Origin: an uncultured Bacteroidia bacterium
Lineage (GTDB): Bacteria; Bacteroidota; Bacteroidia; Bacteroidales; UBA932
Assembly: GCA_902773925.1 (NCBI GenBank)
Contig: CACYGI010000002.1
Span: 286,990-350,989, forward strand
Direction: 5' to 3'
DNA length: 64,000 nucleotides
The position numbers and the translations under genes were made by a program. This document shows, piece by piece, positions 44,793 through 53,895 of the stretch. The first letter of the stretch is position 1, and each line of letters begins with the position of its first letter. The notes under the pieces are model-generated. The model ran no database searches. It worked only from the letters and a program-made list of their open reading frames with translations, and was not told the origin of the DNA.

Positions 44793-45640
44793 CCCCTCCC
44801 TATTTTGCATTTGTGGTCGGCCTCGATCTCAGCCTCGCGATAGATGCCCATCCGGCGCATCGCCTCGTCATAATCGACCTGATAGCCGTCGAATTCGGGG
44901 CCCTCGACACAGGCAAAACGCGTCTTGCCGCCCACCGTCACGCGGCAGGCGCCGCACATTCCCGTCCCATCTACCATAATCGTATTGAGACTGACAGTAA
45001 GCGGAATAAGCGAAGGCTGAAGCGTCTTTGCGACAAACTTCATCATGATCATCGGACCGATGGCCACGGCCTCGTCATAGGTGCAACCCTCGTCCAGAAG
45101 GCTCTGCGCGCAGGCTGTCACCAGCCCCTTGAATCCCTTCGAACCATCGTCAGTACAGATCTCCAAACGGTCGCAGACTGCCCGCATCTCATCCTCAAAT
45201 ATCACATAATCAGCATTCTTGGCCCCGATGATAACGTGCACTATGGCCCCGCGGGCGTGCAGGTACTTCACCTGCGGATAGACGGGAGCCGCACCTACGC
45301 CTCCTGCGATAAACAGGAAACGGCGACCGAGGATCTCCTCGTCGCCCAGGCCGACGAATGCCGAAGGCACTCCGAGCGGACCTGCGACATCCTGCAGGCT
45401 GTCACCGGCTTCGAGAGCGCAAATCATCCGGGTGGAGGCGCCGACGGCCTGCGTGCAGATGGAGACCGTACCCGCCTTGCGATCGTAATCGCAAATCGTC
45501 AGCGGGATCCGTTCACCCTGCTCGCGGACGCGCACGATGAGAAACTGCCCGGGTAGCGCCGAGGCTGCCAGTCGCGGGGCCTCGACCTCCATCCGGCAGA
45601 TGCCGGGGGCAATCACATTCTTGCTTAAGATACGGTACAT
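44789..45640 (-). CDS. NfnS-like FAD/NAD-binding subunit (sulfide dehydrogenase-like)
   Basis: 283 residues of the ferredoxin-NADP reductase family: FAD-binding region at the N-terminus (GQFLIVRVREQGERIPLTI), NAD-binding IAGGVGAAPVYPQVKYL near residue 111, and a C-terminal [2Fe-2S] site in GTGMCGACRVTVGGKTRFAC. With the adjacent GltA-type subunit it forms the arrangement of NfnAB, which couples NADH and reduced ferredoxin to NADP reduction in anaerobes. The assignment to bifurcation is by family and context. Confidence 0.88.
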   Translation of the reverse strand: MYRILSKNVIAPGICRMEVEAPRLAASALPGQFLIVRVREQGERIPLTICDYDRKAGTVSICTQAVGASTRMICALEAGDSLQDVAGPLGVPSAFVGLGDEEILGRRFLFIAGGVGAAPVYPQVKYLHARGAIVHVIIGAKNADYVIFEDEMRAVCDRLEICTDDGSKGFKGLVTACAQSLLDEGCTYDEAVAIGPMIMMKFVAKTLQPSLIPLTVSLNTIMVDGTGMCGACRVTVGGKTRFACVEGPEFDGYQVDYDEAMRRMGIYREAEIEADHKCKIGRG

Positions 45641-45643
45641 AGA

Positions 45644-45952
45644 CTACTTTTTCTCTTCGGAGACAACTTCTTCGGCCTCATAACCGAGCTTGCGGATAGC
45701 TTCGGCGAGCTTCTCCTTGTCGGTCTTCTGCGGATCATACTTGAGCGTCACCGTCTTGCCCTGCAGATCGACCTTCAAATCCTTGACACCCTTCTCGAAG
45801 GGAAGCTTGGCTTCGACCTTGCGGACGCAATTCTTGCAGTCGATGGTGGTCAGGAAAGTGACTACTTCGGTCTTTGATGACTTGCGGGCATCCAGCGGAG
45901 CGGATGCGAGCAGCATCAGGAGAAGAGTAATGATGGCTGTTATCTTTTTCAT
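45644..45952 (-). CDS. Exported heavy-metal-associated (HMA) domain protein
   Basis: 102 residues from ATG 45952; an in-frame start at 46039 would lie inside the TonB receptor gene. A signal peptide (about 1-22) precedes a single HMA domain with metal site DCKNC near residue 41 and the ferredoxin-like fold (VEAKLPFEKGVKDLKVDLQ). HMA domains bind Cu(I) or other soft metals. Its place 20 nt after a TonB-dependent receptor suggests a periplasmic metal carrier for that receptor. Confidence 0.88.
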   Translation of the reverse strand: MKKITAIITLLLMLLASAPLDARKSSKTEVVTFLTTIDCKNCVRKVEAKLPFEKGVKDLKVDLQGKTVTLKYDPQKTDKEKLAEAIRKLGYEAEEVVSEEKK

Positions 45953-45972
45953 ACTGCGTAAGTATTTTGTTT

Positions 45973-48207
45973 CTATTTCCAAAGCGTATAACGCAACCCG
46001 GCATATACCTTGATGCCCATCAGCGGACCCCAGACACAACTGGCGTTGAATTCGTCCGTGAACGGATCGTCGGCGCCGAGAATCGCGTCATGCTGCATAT
46101 AATTTGTAAGGTTCTCGCCTCCCACATATACGTCAAATCCGCTGAATCGCTTGGTAACCTGAAGGAACAGCATCGGATATACAGGCGAGTACTCCATACC
46201 CCAGGCGCTGGCGGCAAATGATGGCAGTCGCATCGGGCCGTTGAGCTGCGCCGTGAAATCAAATACCCACTTGTTCATCGGCAGGGCATACTGCAGATTG
46301 ACAACGCCCTTGTAGCGGCTGGTCATCGGCCGCTCGACAAGCCCCTGTCCGCGCAGAGTCACCCGCGCATCGGTGTAACGGAATGTCGTCAGCACGGTGA
46401 AGCGCTCGAACGGCTCTACCGAAAAATCAGCCTGCCAGGTATTGGTAAACGAGCGGCCGTCCGGCTCCAGATTGTAGAAATGCACGTATCCGTCCCGGTA
46501 CTCCTGATCGGCCAGAAGCTGGTTGCCGAACTCGTTGCGGAAATAATCCAGGCTCAGGTAGGTATTGTCGTCGCCTGCGCCGAAAGGCAGGTAGAAGGTC
46601 AGATTGCCTCCGAAAGTCCACGCATCCTCAAGCAGATTGAGACCATCTTCCAGATACAGTTCGCGTCCTGTCGAGAGCACGCCGAGATTGTCGGCGATAA
46701 GGTTGGCCTGACGGAATCCGCGGCCTGCCAGCAGACGGGCGACGATATTGTCGGTGAACGAATACTTGAAGTTGGTGCGCGGCGCGAAAAGCCATCCGTA
46801 TAGAGTGCTATACTGGAGATTGACTCCTCCGACGAAAGTCAGACGATCATCCAGGGTAAGATTGTATTCGCCGAAGGCGGCAACCGAAGTCTCGCGGCTG
46901 CCGAGATCGAGCGGCTGGCCAAACCCCGGCAGATCAGAAAGCTTCTGGTCGTAGATGTCGCCACGGCCGGTCAGGCCGGCCTCGAAACGGTGATGCTCGC
47001 CCACGGCCGCCTGCCAGATAAGGTTTGCAAACCACGAATCCTGCTTCCCGTCGAAATACCTGCGGCCCGAGACATTGTCCATCTCGTGATGGTCGTAATC
47101 CAGGATGATGGCTATGTTGGCAGTATTGTCTTCGTTAAGAGGAACTCCGGCCTTGACATAGCCGTTGATGCCGCGGTTCTTGATGCGGCTTCCCCAGGCC
47201 TGCTGTTCGGTGGCAGGGACATTCCGGTCAAATGCCATCTGCCCGCCGAGACGGTCGTCGTTGATATAGCGCACTCCGAAGCGGAGCTGGAATCCCGAAG
47301 GATGGTAGTAGAGCCAGCGGTTGGCGAAGCTGAGCAGAAGGTTCTGCGGCGAGTCGCGGAAACCGTCGTGATTCATATCGGTACTGCTGAAAGCACCGCC
47401 CACGTGCGCCAGGGCGATGGTGCTCCACTCCGGACTGAACTGCAGCGCCGAAGCCACATTGGCCTCGTACATCGCATCGGTACTGCCGAAAACATTGATG
47501 AACAGCGGGGTCTCGTCGGTCGGCTTGCGGTGCTCCATATTGATCTGGCCGGTAATGGCCTCCGAGCCGTTGACCACCGAAGAGGGGCCCTTGGCTATCT
47601 GAATGCTCTCCAGCCACTGTCCGGGGATGTAGGAGAGGCCGAAGGGATTGGCAAGGCCGCGAAGGACGGGACGGTTCTCGTCGAGCATCTGGGTATAGAC
47701 GCCCGAAAGGCCGAGCAGCTTGATCTGGCGCGCGCCGGTAACGGCATCGGCGTAACCGGTGGTCACACTTGCCGAATTCTCGAAACTCTCGGCAAGGGCG
47801 CAGCAGGCCATCTTGCACAGTCCGGCGGAAGTAATAACCTCGGTACGGACGGGTTTGAGGCGCGAAAGCGTCGCCTGACGGGCGACAACGACCGATTCGT
47901 CAAGTTCATTCTCTCCAAAAAGAATGAAATCCGCCGCTTCAAGCCCCTCTTGCACGCGGACGGTGTCGCGGCTATAGCCCACGTAAGTAGCCACAAGCGT
48001 GGCCTCGCCCTTCAGATTGAGGAAGAAAACGCCGTCCGCATCAGTCTCGATAAGCCGCGCCTGCTCGATATGATAGACCTGTGCGAAAGGCAGCGGCTCG
48101 CGCCTGCCCGAAGCAGTCTGGGAATACACGTGCCCTACGAACGGCCCTGCATCCAGTGCCGTGCAGGAGAGCAGCGTGAGAATCAGTGACAGTATATTTT
48201 TCGTCAT
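45973..48207 (-). CDS. TonB-dependent outer-membrane receptor, probable metal transport
   Basis: 744 residues. A signal peptide, a carboxypeptidase-regulatory-like domain (about 22-105), a plug (about 115-240, with SGVYTQMLDENRPVLRG and IQIAKGPSSVVNGSEAITGQIN), and a 22-strand barrel ending in aromatic FTLW-like residues (YTLWK). No SusD partner is present, so it is not a glycan SusC. The HMA-domain gene downstream points to copper or another metal or metal complex as substrate. Confidence 0.9.
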   Translation of the reverse strand: MTKNILSLILTLLSCTALDAGPFVGHVYSQTASGRREPLPFAQVYHIEQARLIETDADGVFFLNLKGEATLVATYVGYSRDTVRVQEGLEAADFILFGENELDESVVVARQATLSRLKPVRTEVITSAGLCKMACCALAESFENSASVTTGYADAVTGARQIKLLGLSGVYTQMLDENRPVLRGLANPFGLSYIPGQWLESIQIAKGPSSVVNGSEAITGQINMEHRKPTDETPLFINVFGSTDAMYEANVASALQFSPEWSTIALAHVGGAFSSTDMNHDGFRDSPQNLLLSFANRWLYYHPSGFQLRFGVRYINDDRLGGQMAFDRNVPATEQQAWGSRIKNRGINGYVKAGVPLNEDNTANIAIILDYDHHEMDNVSGRRYFDGKQDSWFANLIWQAAVGEHHRFEAGLTGRGDIYDQKLSDLPGFGQPLDLGSRETSVAAFGEYNLTLDDRLTFVGGVNLQYSTLYGWLFAPRTNFKYSFTDNIVARLLAGRGFRQANLIADNLGVLSTGRELYLEDGLNLLEDAWTFGGNLTFYLPFGAGDDNTYLSLDYFRNEFGNQLLADQEYRDGYVHFYNLEPDGRSFTNTWQADFSVEPFERFTVLTTFRYTDARVTLRGQGLVERPMTSRYKGVVNLQYALPMNKWVFDFTAQLNGPMRLPSFAASAWGMEYSPVYPMLFLQVTKRFSGFDVYVGGENLTNYMQHDAILGADDPFTDEFNASCVWGPLMGIKVYAGLRYTLWK

Positions 48208-48225
48208 ACGATTTCTATTAACCTA

Positions 48226-48233
48226 CAAATATA
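48226..48233 (-). promoter_or_regulatory. -7 box TATATTTG for the TonB receptor operon
   Basis: The minus strand reads TATATTTG 18 nt upstream of the receptor start codon. It is back to back with the sppA promoter 11 nt away. Confidence 0.6.
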
Positions 48234-48244
48234 AGCAAAAGTAT

Positions 48245-48252
48245 TATCTTTG
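48245..48252 (+). promoter_or_regulatory. -7 box TATCTTTG for sppA, with leader hairpin
   Basis: TATCTTTG on the plus strand, 45 nt upstream of the sppA start. A perfect 6-bp hairpin CTGCCC-TTT-GGGCAG (48263-48277) lies in the predicted leader. Confidence 0.6.
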
Positions 48253-48297
48253 TGGCAAACTCCTGCCCTTTGGGCAGAACTTATTCAGTTCAAACAG

Positions 48298-50067
48298 ATG
48301 AAAACGTTCTGGAAAATCCTTATCGGCTCGTGCATCGGCTGCCTCGTAGCCCTGACCATTGCCTTCCTTTTGTCATTAGGCCTCATCGGCTCGCTGGCCT
48401 CATCCGGCAGCAAGCCTAAGATCCCTTCACAGGACGGGATACTGCGCCTGGATCTGGCCCAGGCCGTCTCCGAGCAGGAGACTGACAGCTTTCAGATAGC
48501 CCTGACAGGGGCTATGTCGGTGGGCAACAGCCTTGCGCTTGCAGATGTCGTGGGCGCCATAGACGCCGCGGCCGAAGACCCCGCCATCAAGTTTATCTAT
48601 ATGCGCTGCGGCACTCCCGCCCTCACGCTTTCGCAGGCAGAGGAGATCCGCGCCGCGCTGCTGCGTTTCCGCCAGAGCGGCAAACCCATCGTTGCATACA
48701 GCGATACCTACGACAACCTCGGCTACTATATGCACAGCGTTGCCGACCGCGTGATTTTCCACGCATACGGCACTCCGCAGATCCTCGGCATCAGCTCGAG
48801 CGTCATTTTCTTCAGGGACCTCATAGACCGACTCGGAGTAGATGTACAGCTGATCCGCCACGGCCGCTACAAGGCTGCGGGCGAGCAGTTTACCAAGAGC
48901 GGGATGACTCCTGACAATTACGAGCAGAACAAAACCCTGATCGATGCCATCTGGAATACCATCTGCAGCGACATCTGCGCCTCGAGAGACTTTACGGCCG
49001 CCGAGTTCAACGGCTGGCTGGACCGCCTCGAGCTGGTGGATGCCGCCGACCTGCTGGAGAAGGGCCTCGTGGACGAGCTGATGTATCAGGACGAGCTGGA
49101 AGATTATATCTGCAGCATCGCCGAAGTCGATAAGCCCGAAAAGCTCAAGATGATTGCCCTCGAAGATTATATCGCCAGCCTGAAACCTTCTTTCGGACGC
49201 AATGCCATAGCGCTGGTCTATGCCAGCGGCGAGATTGCGGCCGAAGGCGAGGACGGGATCATCTCCGGCGTGAGGATGGCCGGACTTCTGCGTGAGATCC
49301 GCCGCGACTCCAGCGTCAAGGCCGTCGTGCTGCGCGTCAACTCGCCCGGCGGCGATGCCATGGCAGCCGAGATGATCAATCGTGAGATCGCACTTCTGAG
49401 TGAAGTCAAGCCCGTCATCGCAAGTTACGGCGAGTATGCGGCGAGCGGCGGATACTGGATTTCTGCAGGCGCAGACCGCATCTATACCGACCGCATGACC
49501 GTCACGGGAAGCATCGGCGTCTTCTCGATGATCCCTTCGTTCGGCAAAGCCCTGAGCCGCAAAGTCGGCGTCAACGTGGCAGCTGTCAACTCCAACCGCC
49601 ACAGCGACATGCTCTCGCTGATGCGGCCTCTGGACAACGCTGAGCACGGCTATTTCCTCGAGTCTATCGAGAAAGTATATGATGACTTCCTGGATCGCGT
49701 GGCTACCGGCCGCAATATGGACCGAGTCCGCGTGGACGAACTTGGACAGGGACGCATCTGGGCCGGAGCGGACGCTGTCAGCAACGGTCTCGCCGATGAA
49801 ATCGGCGGCCTGAGCGATGCCATCGCCTACGCGGAGCTCACCGCAGGACTCGAAAAGGGCCGCTACACCGTCAAGAAATACCCGCAGGTCAAGAAATTCG
49901 CCGAAAAACTGATGGAGTCACTGGGTAGGACTACTGTCTCGACCGGAGCCTCAGAAGCCTTCAGGTACGACCCGATGAAGGTGTTTGAGCAGGCATACGG
50001 CTACCTCCGCGAAAGCTTCCAGCCGGTAACCCTCGCACGCCTCCCCTATCTGTATCAGATCAGGTAA
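48298..50067 (+). CDS. sppA: Signal peptide peptidase SppA, 67-kDa type
   Basis: 589 residues from ATG 48298; the upstream in-frame start at 48250 lies inside the promoter. An N-terminal membrane helix (about 5-30) precedes two tandem ClpP-like domains. The second holds the nucleophile region ASGGYWISAGADRIY (Ser in YAASGGYW) and the first the lysine region (RHGRYKAAGEQF). SppA degrades cleaved signal peptides in the inner membrane. Its stop codon directly abuts the converging end of tilS. Confidence 0.94.
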   Translation: MKTFWKILIGSCIGCLVALTIAFLLSLGLIGSLASSGSKPKIPSQDGILRLDLAQAVSEQETDSFQIALTGAMSVGNSLALADVVGAIDAAAEDPAIKFIYMRCGTPALTLSQAEEIRAALLRFRQSGKPIVAYSDTYDNLGYYMHSVADRVIFHAYGTPQILGISSSVIFFRDLIDRLGVDVQLIRHGRYKAAGEQFTKSGMTPDNYEQNKTLIDAIWNTICSDICASRDFTAAEFNGWLDRLELVDAADLLEKGLVDELMYQDELEDYICSIAEVDKPEKLKMIALEDYIASLKPSFGRNAIALVYASGEIAAEGEDGIISGVRMAGLLREIRRDSSVKAVVLRVNSPGGDAMAAEMINREIALLSEVKPVIASYGEYAASGGYWISAGADRIYTDRMTVTGSIGVFSMIPSFGKALSRKVGVNVAAVNSNRHSDMLSLMRPLDNAEHGYFLESIEKVYDDFLDRVATGRNMDRVRVDELGQGRIWAGADAVSNGLADEIGGLSDAIAYAELTAGLEKGRYTVKKYPQVKKFAEKLMESLGRTTVSTGASEAFRYDPMKVFEQAYGYLRESFQPVTLARLPYLYQIR

Positions 50068-51393
50068 TCAGTCAATCGAGATAAACAGCGCGCTGCGCGT
50101 CGACTCCGTCAATCTGAAGCGGTCGTCGATGCGCAGTCCTGCTATACAGACTATCTGCTCTCCGCCATCGGTCTGCGTGGTGACGACTCTCACGCGGCTT
50201 TTCTGCACCGCATCCATCTTCAGATCCGTAAAGAAATCGCTCAGCAGGCGGCTCTGACGCATCCCAAAAGGACGGAAACGGTCTCCGGCCTGCCAGGGAC
50301 GGCAACTCAGCGGCAGATTGACCAGTTCGGCATCGACGCAGAGCGTCCCCTCGGGCAGCTTGCGGGGGTCAAATCCCTCATCCACCGGATGCACTTCCAT
50401 CCGCACCTGCGGCCCTGAAGACGACAGGACATTGACGGGATACAGCTTGAGAAGATCGCGATCCCAGACCAGAAGGTGCGTCGGCGAGAAAAACTTCTGC
50501 CCTCGGCCCGAAGAGGCACCCGCCAGAGCGCGGGCGATATCCGCCACCTGCGCGGAACGGAACCCGTAGCCTTCGAGCATAGCATAGAGCCAGTAGCCGC
50601 AGTGGGGATCAGCCTTGAGCGCAGCGGTGTCAATACCTGTAAAACCATCCCCCTGACTGCACAGATCAGCCTTTTTGGCGGCAGCCATCTCGTCCAGGAT
50701 CGCCTGCGCTTCGGCAAAGCGCGGAAGCGAAGCGGCGATGGTCGAGACAAAAGACGGATTGATCTTCGCAAAATGCGGAAATACCTCATTGCGAAGCCGA
50801 TTGCGCGCGAAAACGGATTCACGGTTGGTCGAATCCACGCGGTAATCAATCCCTTCGCGTGCCGCAAATGCCTCGATATCAGAGCGCGGAGCGTCCAGCA
50901 GCGGACGGATGATCCGCCCGCGGACCGCCGGCATCCCGGCCAATGAGCGAAGCGAACCGCCGCGAAGCAGATGCAGGAAAACAGTCTCTATCTGGTCGTT
51001 GAGATTGTGCGCTACGGCAACGCAGTCGAAGCCTTCGCTATCCAGCAGCTCTTCGAACCACGCGTAGCGCAGATCGCGAGCCGCCATTTCCACCGAAATG
51101 CCACGTAGGGAAGCTTCGGCGCGGGCATCGACCCGCCGCTGATACATCTTTATCCCGCTGCGGAGGCACCACTCCCGAACAAAGCTCTCATCCGCATCGC
51201 TTTCCTCCCCGCGAAGCGAGAAATTCATATGCGCCAGAGCCAGATCGACCGCCGGAGTCGCGCGCATCAGCAGGTTGGCCATTACCATCGAATCCACTCC
51301 CCCGCTGACGGCGGCAAGCACACGGGGCCGCCGGCCATCACATCCGACAGCCTTCAGCAACCGTGCAAGACTCCTGTCAAAGGCCTCCTGCAT
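50068..51393 (-). CDS. tilS: tRNA(Ile)-lysidine synthase
   Basis: 441 residues. The PP-loop AAVSGGVDSMVMANLL is near residue 28, and VAHNLNDQIETVFLHLLRG and GIDYRVDSTN follow. The C-terminal substrate-binding domain includes WQAGDRFRPFGM. It converts C34 of tRNA-Ile(CAU) to lysidine so that the tRNA reads AUA. It lies 2 nt after the DUF3078 gene on the same strand. Confidence 0.95.
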   Translation of the reverse strand: MQEAFDRSLARLLKAVGCDGRRPRVLAAVSGGVDSMVMANLLMRATPAVDLALAHMNFSLRGEESDADESFVREWCLRSGIKMYQRRVDARAEASLRGISVEMAARDLRYAWFEELLDSEGFDCVAVAHNLNDQIETVFLHLLRGGSLRSLAGMPAVRGRIIRPLLDAPRSDIEAFAAREGIDYRVDSTNRESVFARNRLRNEVFPHFAKINPSFVSTIAASLPRFAEAQAILDEMAAAKKADLCSQGDGFTGIDTAALKADPHCGYWLYAMLEGYGFRSAQVADIARALAGASSGRGQKFFSPTHLLVWDRDLLKLYPVNVLSSSGPQVRMEVHPVDEGFDPRKLPEGTLCVDAELVNLPLSCRPWQAGDRFRPFGMRQSRLLSDFFTDLKMDAVQKSRVRVVTTQTDGGEQIVCIAGLRIDDRFRLTESTRSALFISID

Positions 51394-51395
51394 AA

Positions 51396-52301
51396 TTATT
51401 TCTTGGAACCCAACAGGTACGAGAAGCCGACGGTGAAGAGCTCCTTGAACTGGATGCCCTGCACCATCTGGGTAGTCGCGGTGCCGTCTTCGCCTATGAC
51501 ATTGATCTTCTTGCTCTTGACCTTATCGTCATATGCGAGGCTGGTACGCAGCGATACTGAGAAGAAACGCGTGATCTTGGCATCCACGTTGACATCCCAG
51601 TTGACCTTGATATTGAGCGGCTTGTCAAGATAATTGGAGAACAGGGTCAGGCTCGACTTGACCGTGAAATCCTTGACTTCAAGCTTGTTGTCCAGCTTCA
51701 GCTGGGCACCGAGCTCGAAACGCGTGAACTGGTCTTCGTCATTGCCGTAAATGGAGCGCAGCGCAGGATCGGCGACCATGATCAGCTTGCCCGTTACGGG
51801 CGCGAAGTTGATGGCGAAATTGTTGGCCGGCTGGTAATCGATACCCAGACCGGCAGTGGTATAAGCCGGAGCGAAGGCACCCGATACCAGCTCATTCTTG
51901 CTGTTGTAACCGTCGGCAAACTGCGAACGGAACCCCAGCACCGTGGAGAGATACAGCTTGTCAGATATCCTGGAGCCGAACTTGCTGTCGAAAATGATAC
52001 GGTCGTCGCTCTTCTTGTAACCGTCATCGAATGACTGGATAAAACCATAGCCGAGCTGGAGCTCGTTATTGAAGATTATCTTGTCCTTCTTGTAGTTGGC
52101 GTAAATGTCGAGATATGCGTTGAGCGAGACCGAGCCGCTACCGCCGGCCGCCCAGTTGGTCAGTGACAGCTGCGAGAATCCCACCTGGGTCAGTACTCCC
52201 CGCTTCCAAGGAGATTCGGGAGCCGCCGCCGGCTTGGCCTCCTGCGCGAAAAGCGTAAGAGAGAGCAGCAGCGCCGGGATAAGTGTCAGGATCTTTTTCA
52301 T
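51396..52301 (-). CDS. DUF3078 outer-membrane beta-barrel protein
   Basis: 301 residues from ATG 52301 (ATG 52307 also in frame). The signal peptide ends at LFAQ. WKRGVLTQVGFSQLSLTNWAAGGSGSVSLNAYLD is the characteristic DUF3078 opening, followed by alternating amphipathic strands up to an aromatic end. The family is restricted to Bacteroidota and has no known function. It sits between proS and tilS in one co-oriented run. Confidence 0.88.
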   Translation of the reverse strand: MKKILTLIPALLLSLTLFAQEAKPAAAPESPWKRGVLTQVGFSQLSLTNWAAGGSGSVSLNAYLDIYANYKKDKIIFNNELQLGYGFIQSFDDGYKKSDDRIIFDSKFGSRISDKLYLSTVLGFRSQFADGYNSKNELVSGAFAPAYTTAGLGIDYQPANNFAINFAPVTGKLIMVADPALRSIYGNDEDQFTRFELGAQLKLDNKLEVKDFTVKSSLTLFSNYLDKPLNIKVNWDVNVDAKITRFFSVSLRTSLAYDDKVKSKKINVIGEDGTATTQMVQGIQFKELFTVGFSYLLGSKK

Positions 52302-52320
52302 TGTCATATCTTTGGGTTGC

Positions 52321-53814
52321 TTAGTATGCGCGGGCGAAAATCACGCGACGGTGCGAAGGCCGTCCTGAATATACGCACTTGCCTTCTTCCTCGCAGACAA
52401 AACTGTCCAGAGGAATGCAGCGAATGGTAGCCTTGGTCTCTTCCTTGATCTTCTCCTCGGTCTCGGGGGTACCGTCCCAGTGGCAGAGCAGGAAGCCACC
52501 CTTCTCGATCTCGACCTTGAACTCGTCCCAGGTATCCACGCGGCGGATATTTGCCTCGCGGAATGCGGCAGCCTTATCATAAAGGTGCTGCTGGATGTCC
52601 TTCAGCAGGCCTGCGACGCGTGCTGCAAGGCCCTCCTGAGACACGGACTCCTTTTCCATCGTATCGCGGCGCGCAAGCTCGACAACACCGTTCTGCAGGT
52701 CGCGGGGACCGATAACGATGCGCACGGGAACGCCCTTGAGCTCCCACTCGGCGAACTTGAAGCCGGGACGGAGGTTGTCGCGGTCATCTATCTTGACGGA
52801 AATGCCCTGTGTGGCCATCTCTGCCTTTATCTCATTCATACGGCCGACAATCTGGGCCAGTTCTTCTTCGGTCTTGTATATAGGCACCATCACGACCTGG
52901 ATCGGAGCCAGGGCCGGAGGAAGCACGAGTCCGTTATTGTCGCTGTGCGTCATTATGAGGGCACCCATCAGGCGAGTCGAAACGCCCCAGGACGTAGCCC
53001 AGACGTATTCGAGCTTGCCTTCCCTGTTGGCGAACTGGACGTCGAACGCCTTTGCGAAATTCTGTCCCAGGAAATGGGATGTACCTGCCTGCAGTGCCTT
53101 GCCGTCCTGCATCATAGCCTCGATGGTATATGTGTCGAGTGCGCCGGCGAAACGCTCCGTCTCGCTCTTGACACCCACAACTACCGGCATCGCCATCGTG
53201 CGGCGGGCGAAATCCGCATAGACCTGCACCATCCTCTGAGCCTCCTCTACGGCCTCTTCGCGGGTCGCGTGGGCGGTATGGCCCTCCTGCCAGAGGAACT
53301 CCGCCGTGCGCAGGAACAGCCTCGTGCGCATCTCCCAGCGAACGACGTTGGCCCACTGGTTGCAAAGCAGCGGCAGGTCACGCCAGGACTTGATCCAGTT
53401 CTTGTATGTATTCCAGATAATGGTCTCGGAGGTAGGACGGACTATGAGCTCCTCTTCGAGGCGGGCTTCGGGATCCACGACCACGCCCTTGCCGTCATCA
53501 GACACTTTGAGGCGGTGATGCGTCACCACGGCGCATTCCTTGGCGAACCCTTCGACATGCTCGGCCTCACGGCTCAGGAACGACTTGGGTATGAACAGCG
53601 GGAAATATGCGTTCACGTGTCCCGTCTCCTTGAACATGCGGTCCAGCTCATCATGCATCTTCTCCCAGATGGCATACCCGTACGGCTTGATGACCATGCA
53701 TCCGCGTACTGCTGACTGCTCTGCCAGATCGGCTTTTACGACCAGATTGTTATACCATTTGGAATAATCGTCTTCACGGTTGGAAACCTCCTTGTTGTCT
53801 ATCTCTTTTGCCAT
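52321..53814 (-). CDS. proS: Prolyl-tRNA synthetase, archaeal/eukaryal type
   Basis: 497 residues from ATG 53814 ([10 protein letters not shown]); an in-frame start at 53862 lies in the promoter. Class II motifs include motif 2 [24 protein letters not shown] and motif 3 near [18 protein letters not shown]. The C-terminal zinc-binding-like domain of the archaeal type is present, and the bacterial editing insertion is absent. It charges tRNA-Pro. Confidence 0.96.
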   Translation of the reverse strand: MAKEIDNKEVSNREDDYSKWYNNLVVKADLAEQSAVRGCMVIKPYGYAIWEKMHDELDRMFKETGHVNAYFPLFIPKSFLSREAEHVEGFAKECAVVTHHRLKVSDDGKGVVVDPEARLEEELIVRPTSETIIWNTYKNWIKSWRDLPLLCNQWANVVRWEMRTRLFLRTAEFLWQEGHTAHATREEAVEEAQRMVQVYADFARRTMAMPVVVGVKSETERFAGALDTYTIEAMMQDGKALQAGTSHFLGQNFAKAFDVQFANREGKLEYVWATSWGVSTRLMGALIMTHSDNNGLVLPPALAPIQVVMVPIYKTEEELAQIVGRMNEIKAEMATQGISVKIDDRDNLRPGFKFAEWELKGVPVRIVIGPRDLQNGVVELARRDTMEKESVSQEGLAARVAGLLKDIQQHLYDKAAAFREANIRRVDTWDEFKVEIEKGGFLLCHWDGTPETEEKIKEETKATIRCIPLDSFVCEEEGKCVYSGRPSHRRVIFARAY

Positions 53815-53841
53815 TTTATTGGAAATTGGTATAAATGTTGT

Positions 53842-53849
53842 TATTTTTG
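53842..53849 (+). promoter_or_regulatory. -7 box TATTTTTG for the Tyr/Trp-rich lipoprotein
   Basis: TATTTTTG on the plus strand, about 46 nt upstream of the ATG at 53896; it overlaps the leader of the divergent proS transcript. Confidence 0.5.
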
Positions 53850-53859
53850 TTGTCAGTCG

Positions 53860-53867
53860 CAAAATTA
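53860..53867 (-). promoter_or_regulatory. -7 box TAATTTTG for proS
   Basis: The minus strand reads TAATTTTG about 45 nt upstream of the proS start. The two divergent boxes face away from overlapping leaders. Confidence 0.5.
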
Positions 53868-53895
53868 TAAAAACTTAGTGACAAAGGAGGTAAAA

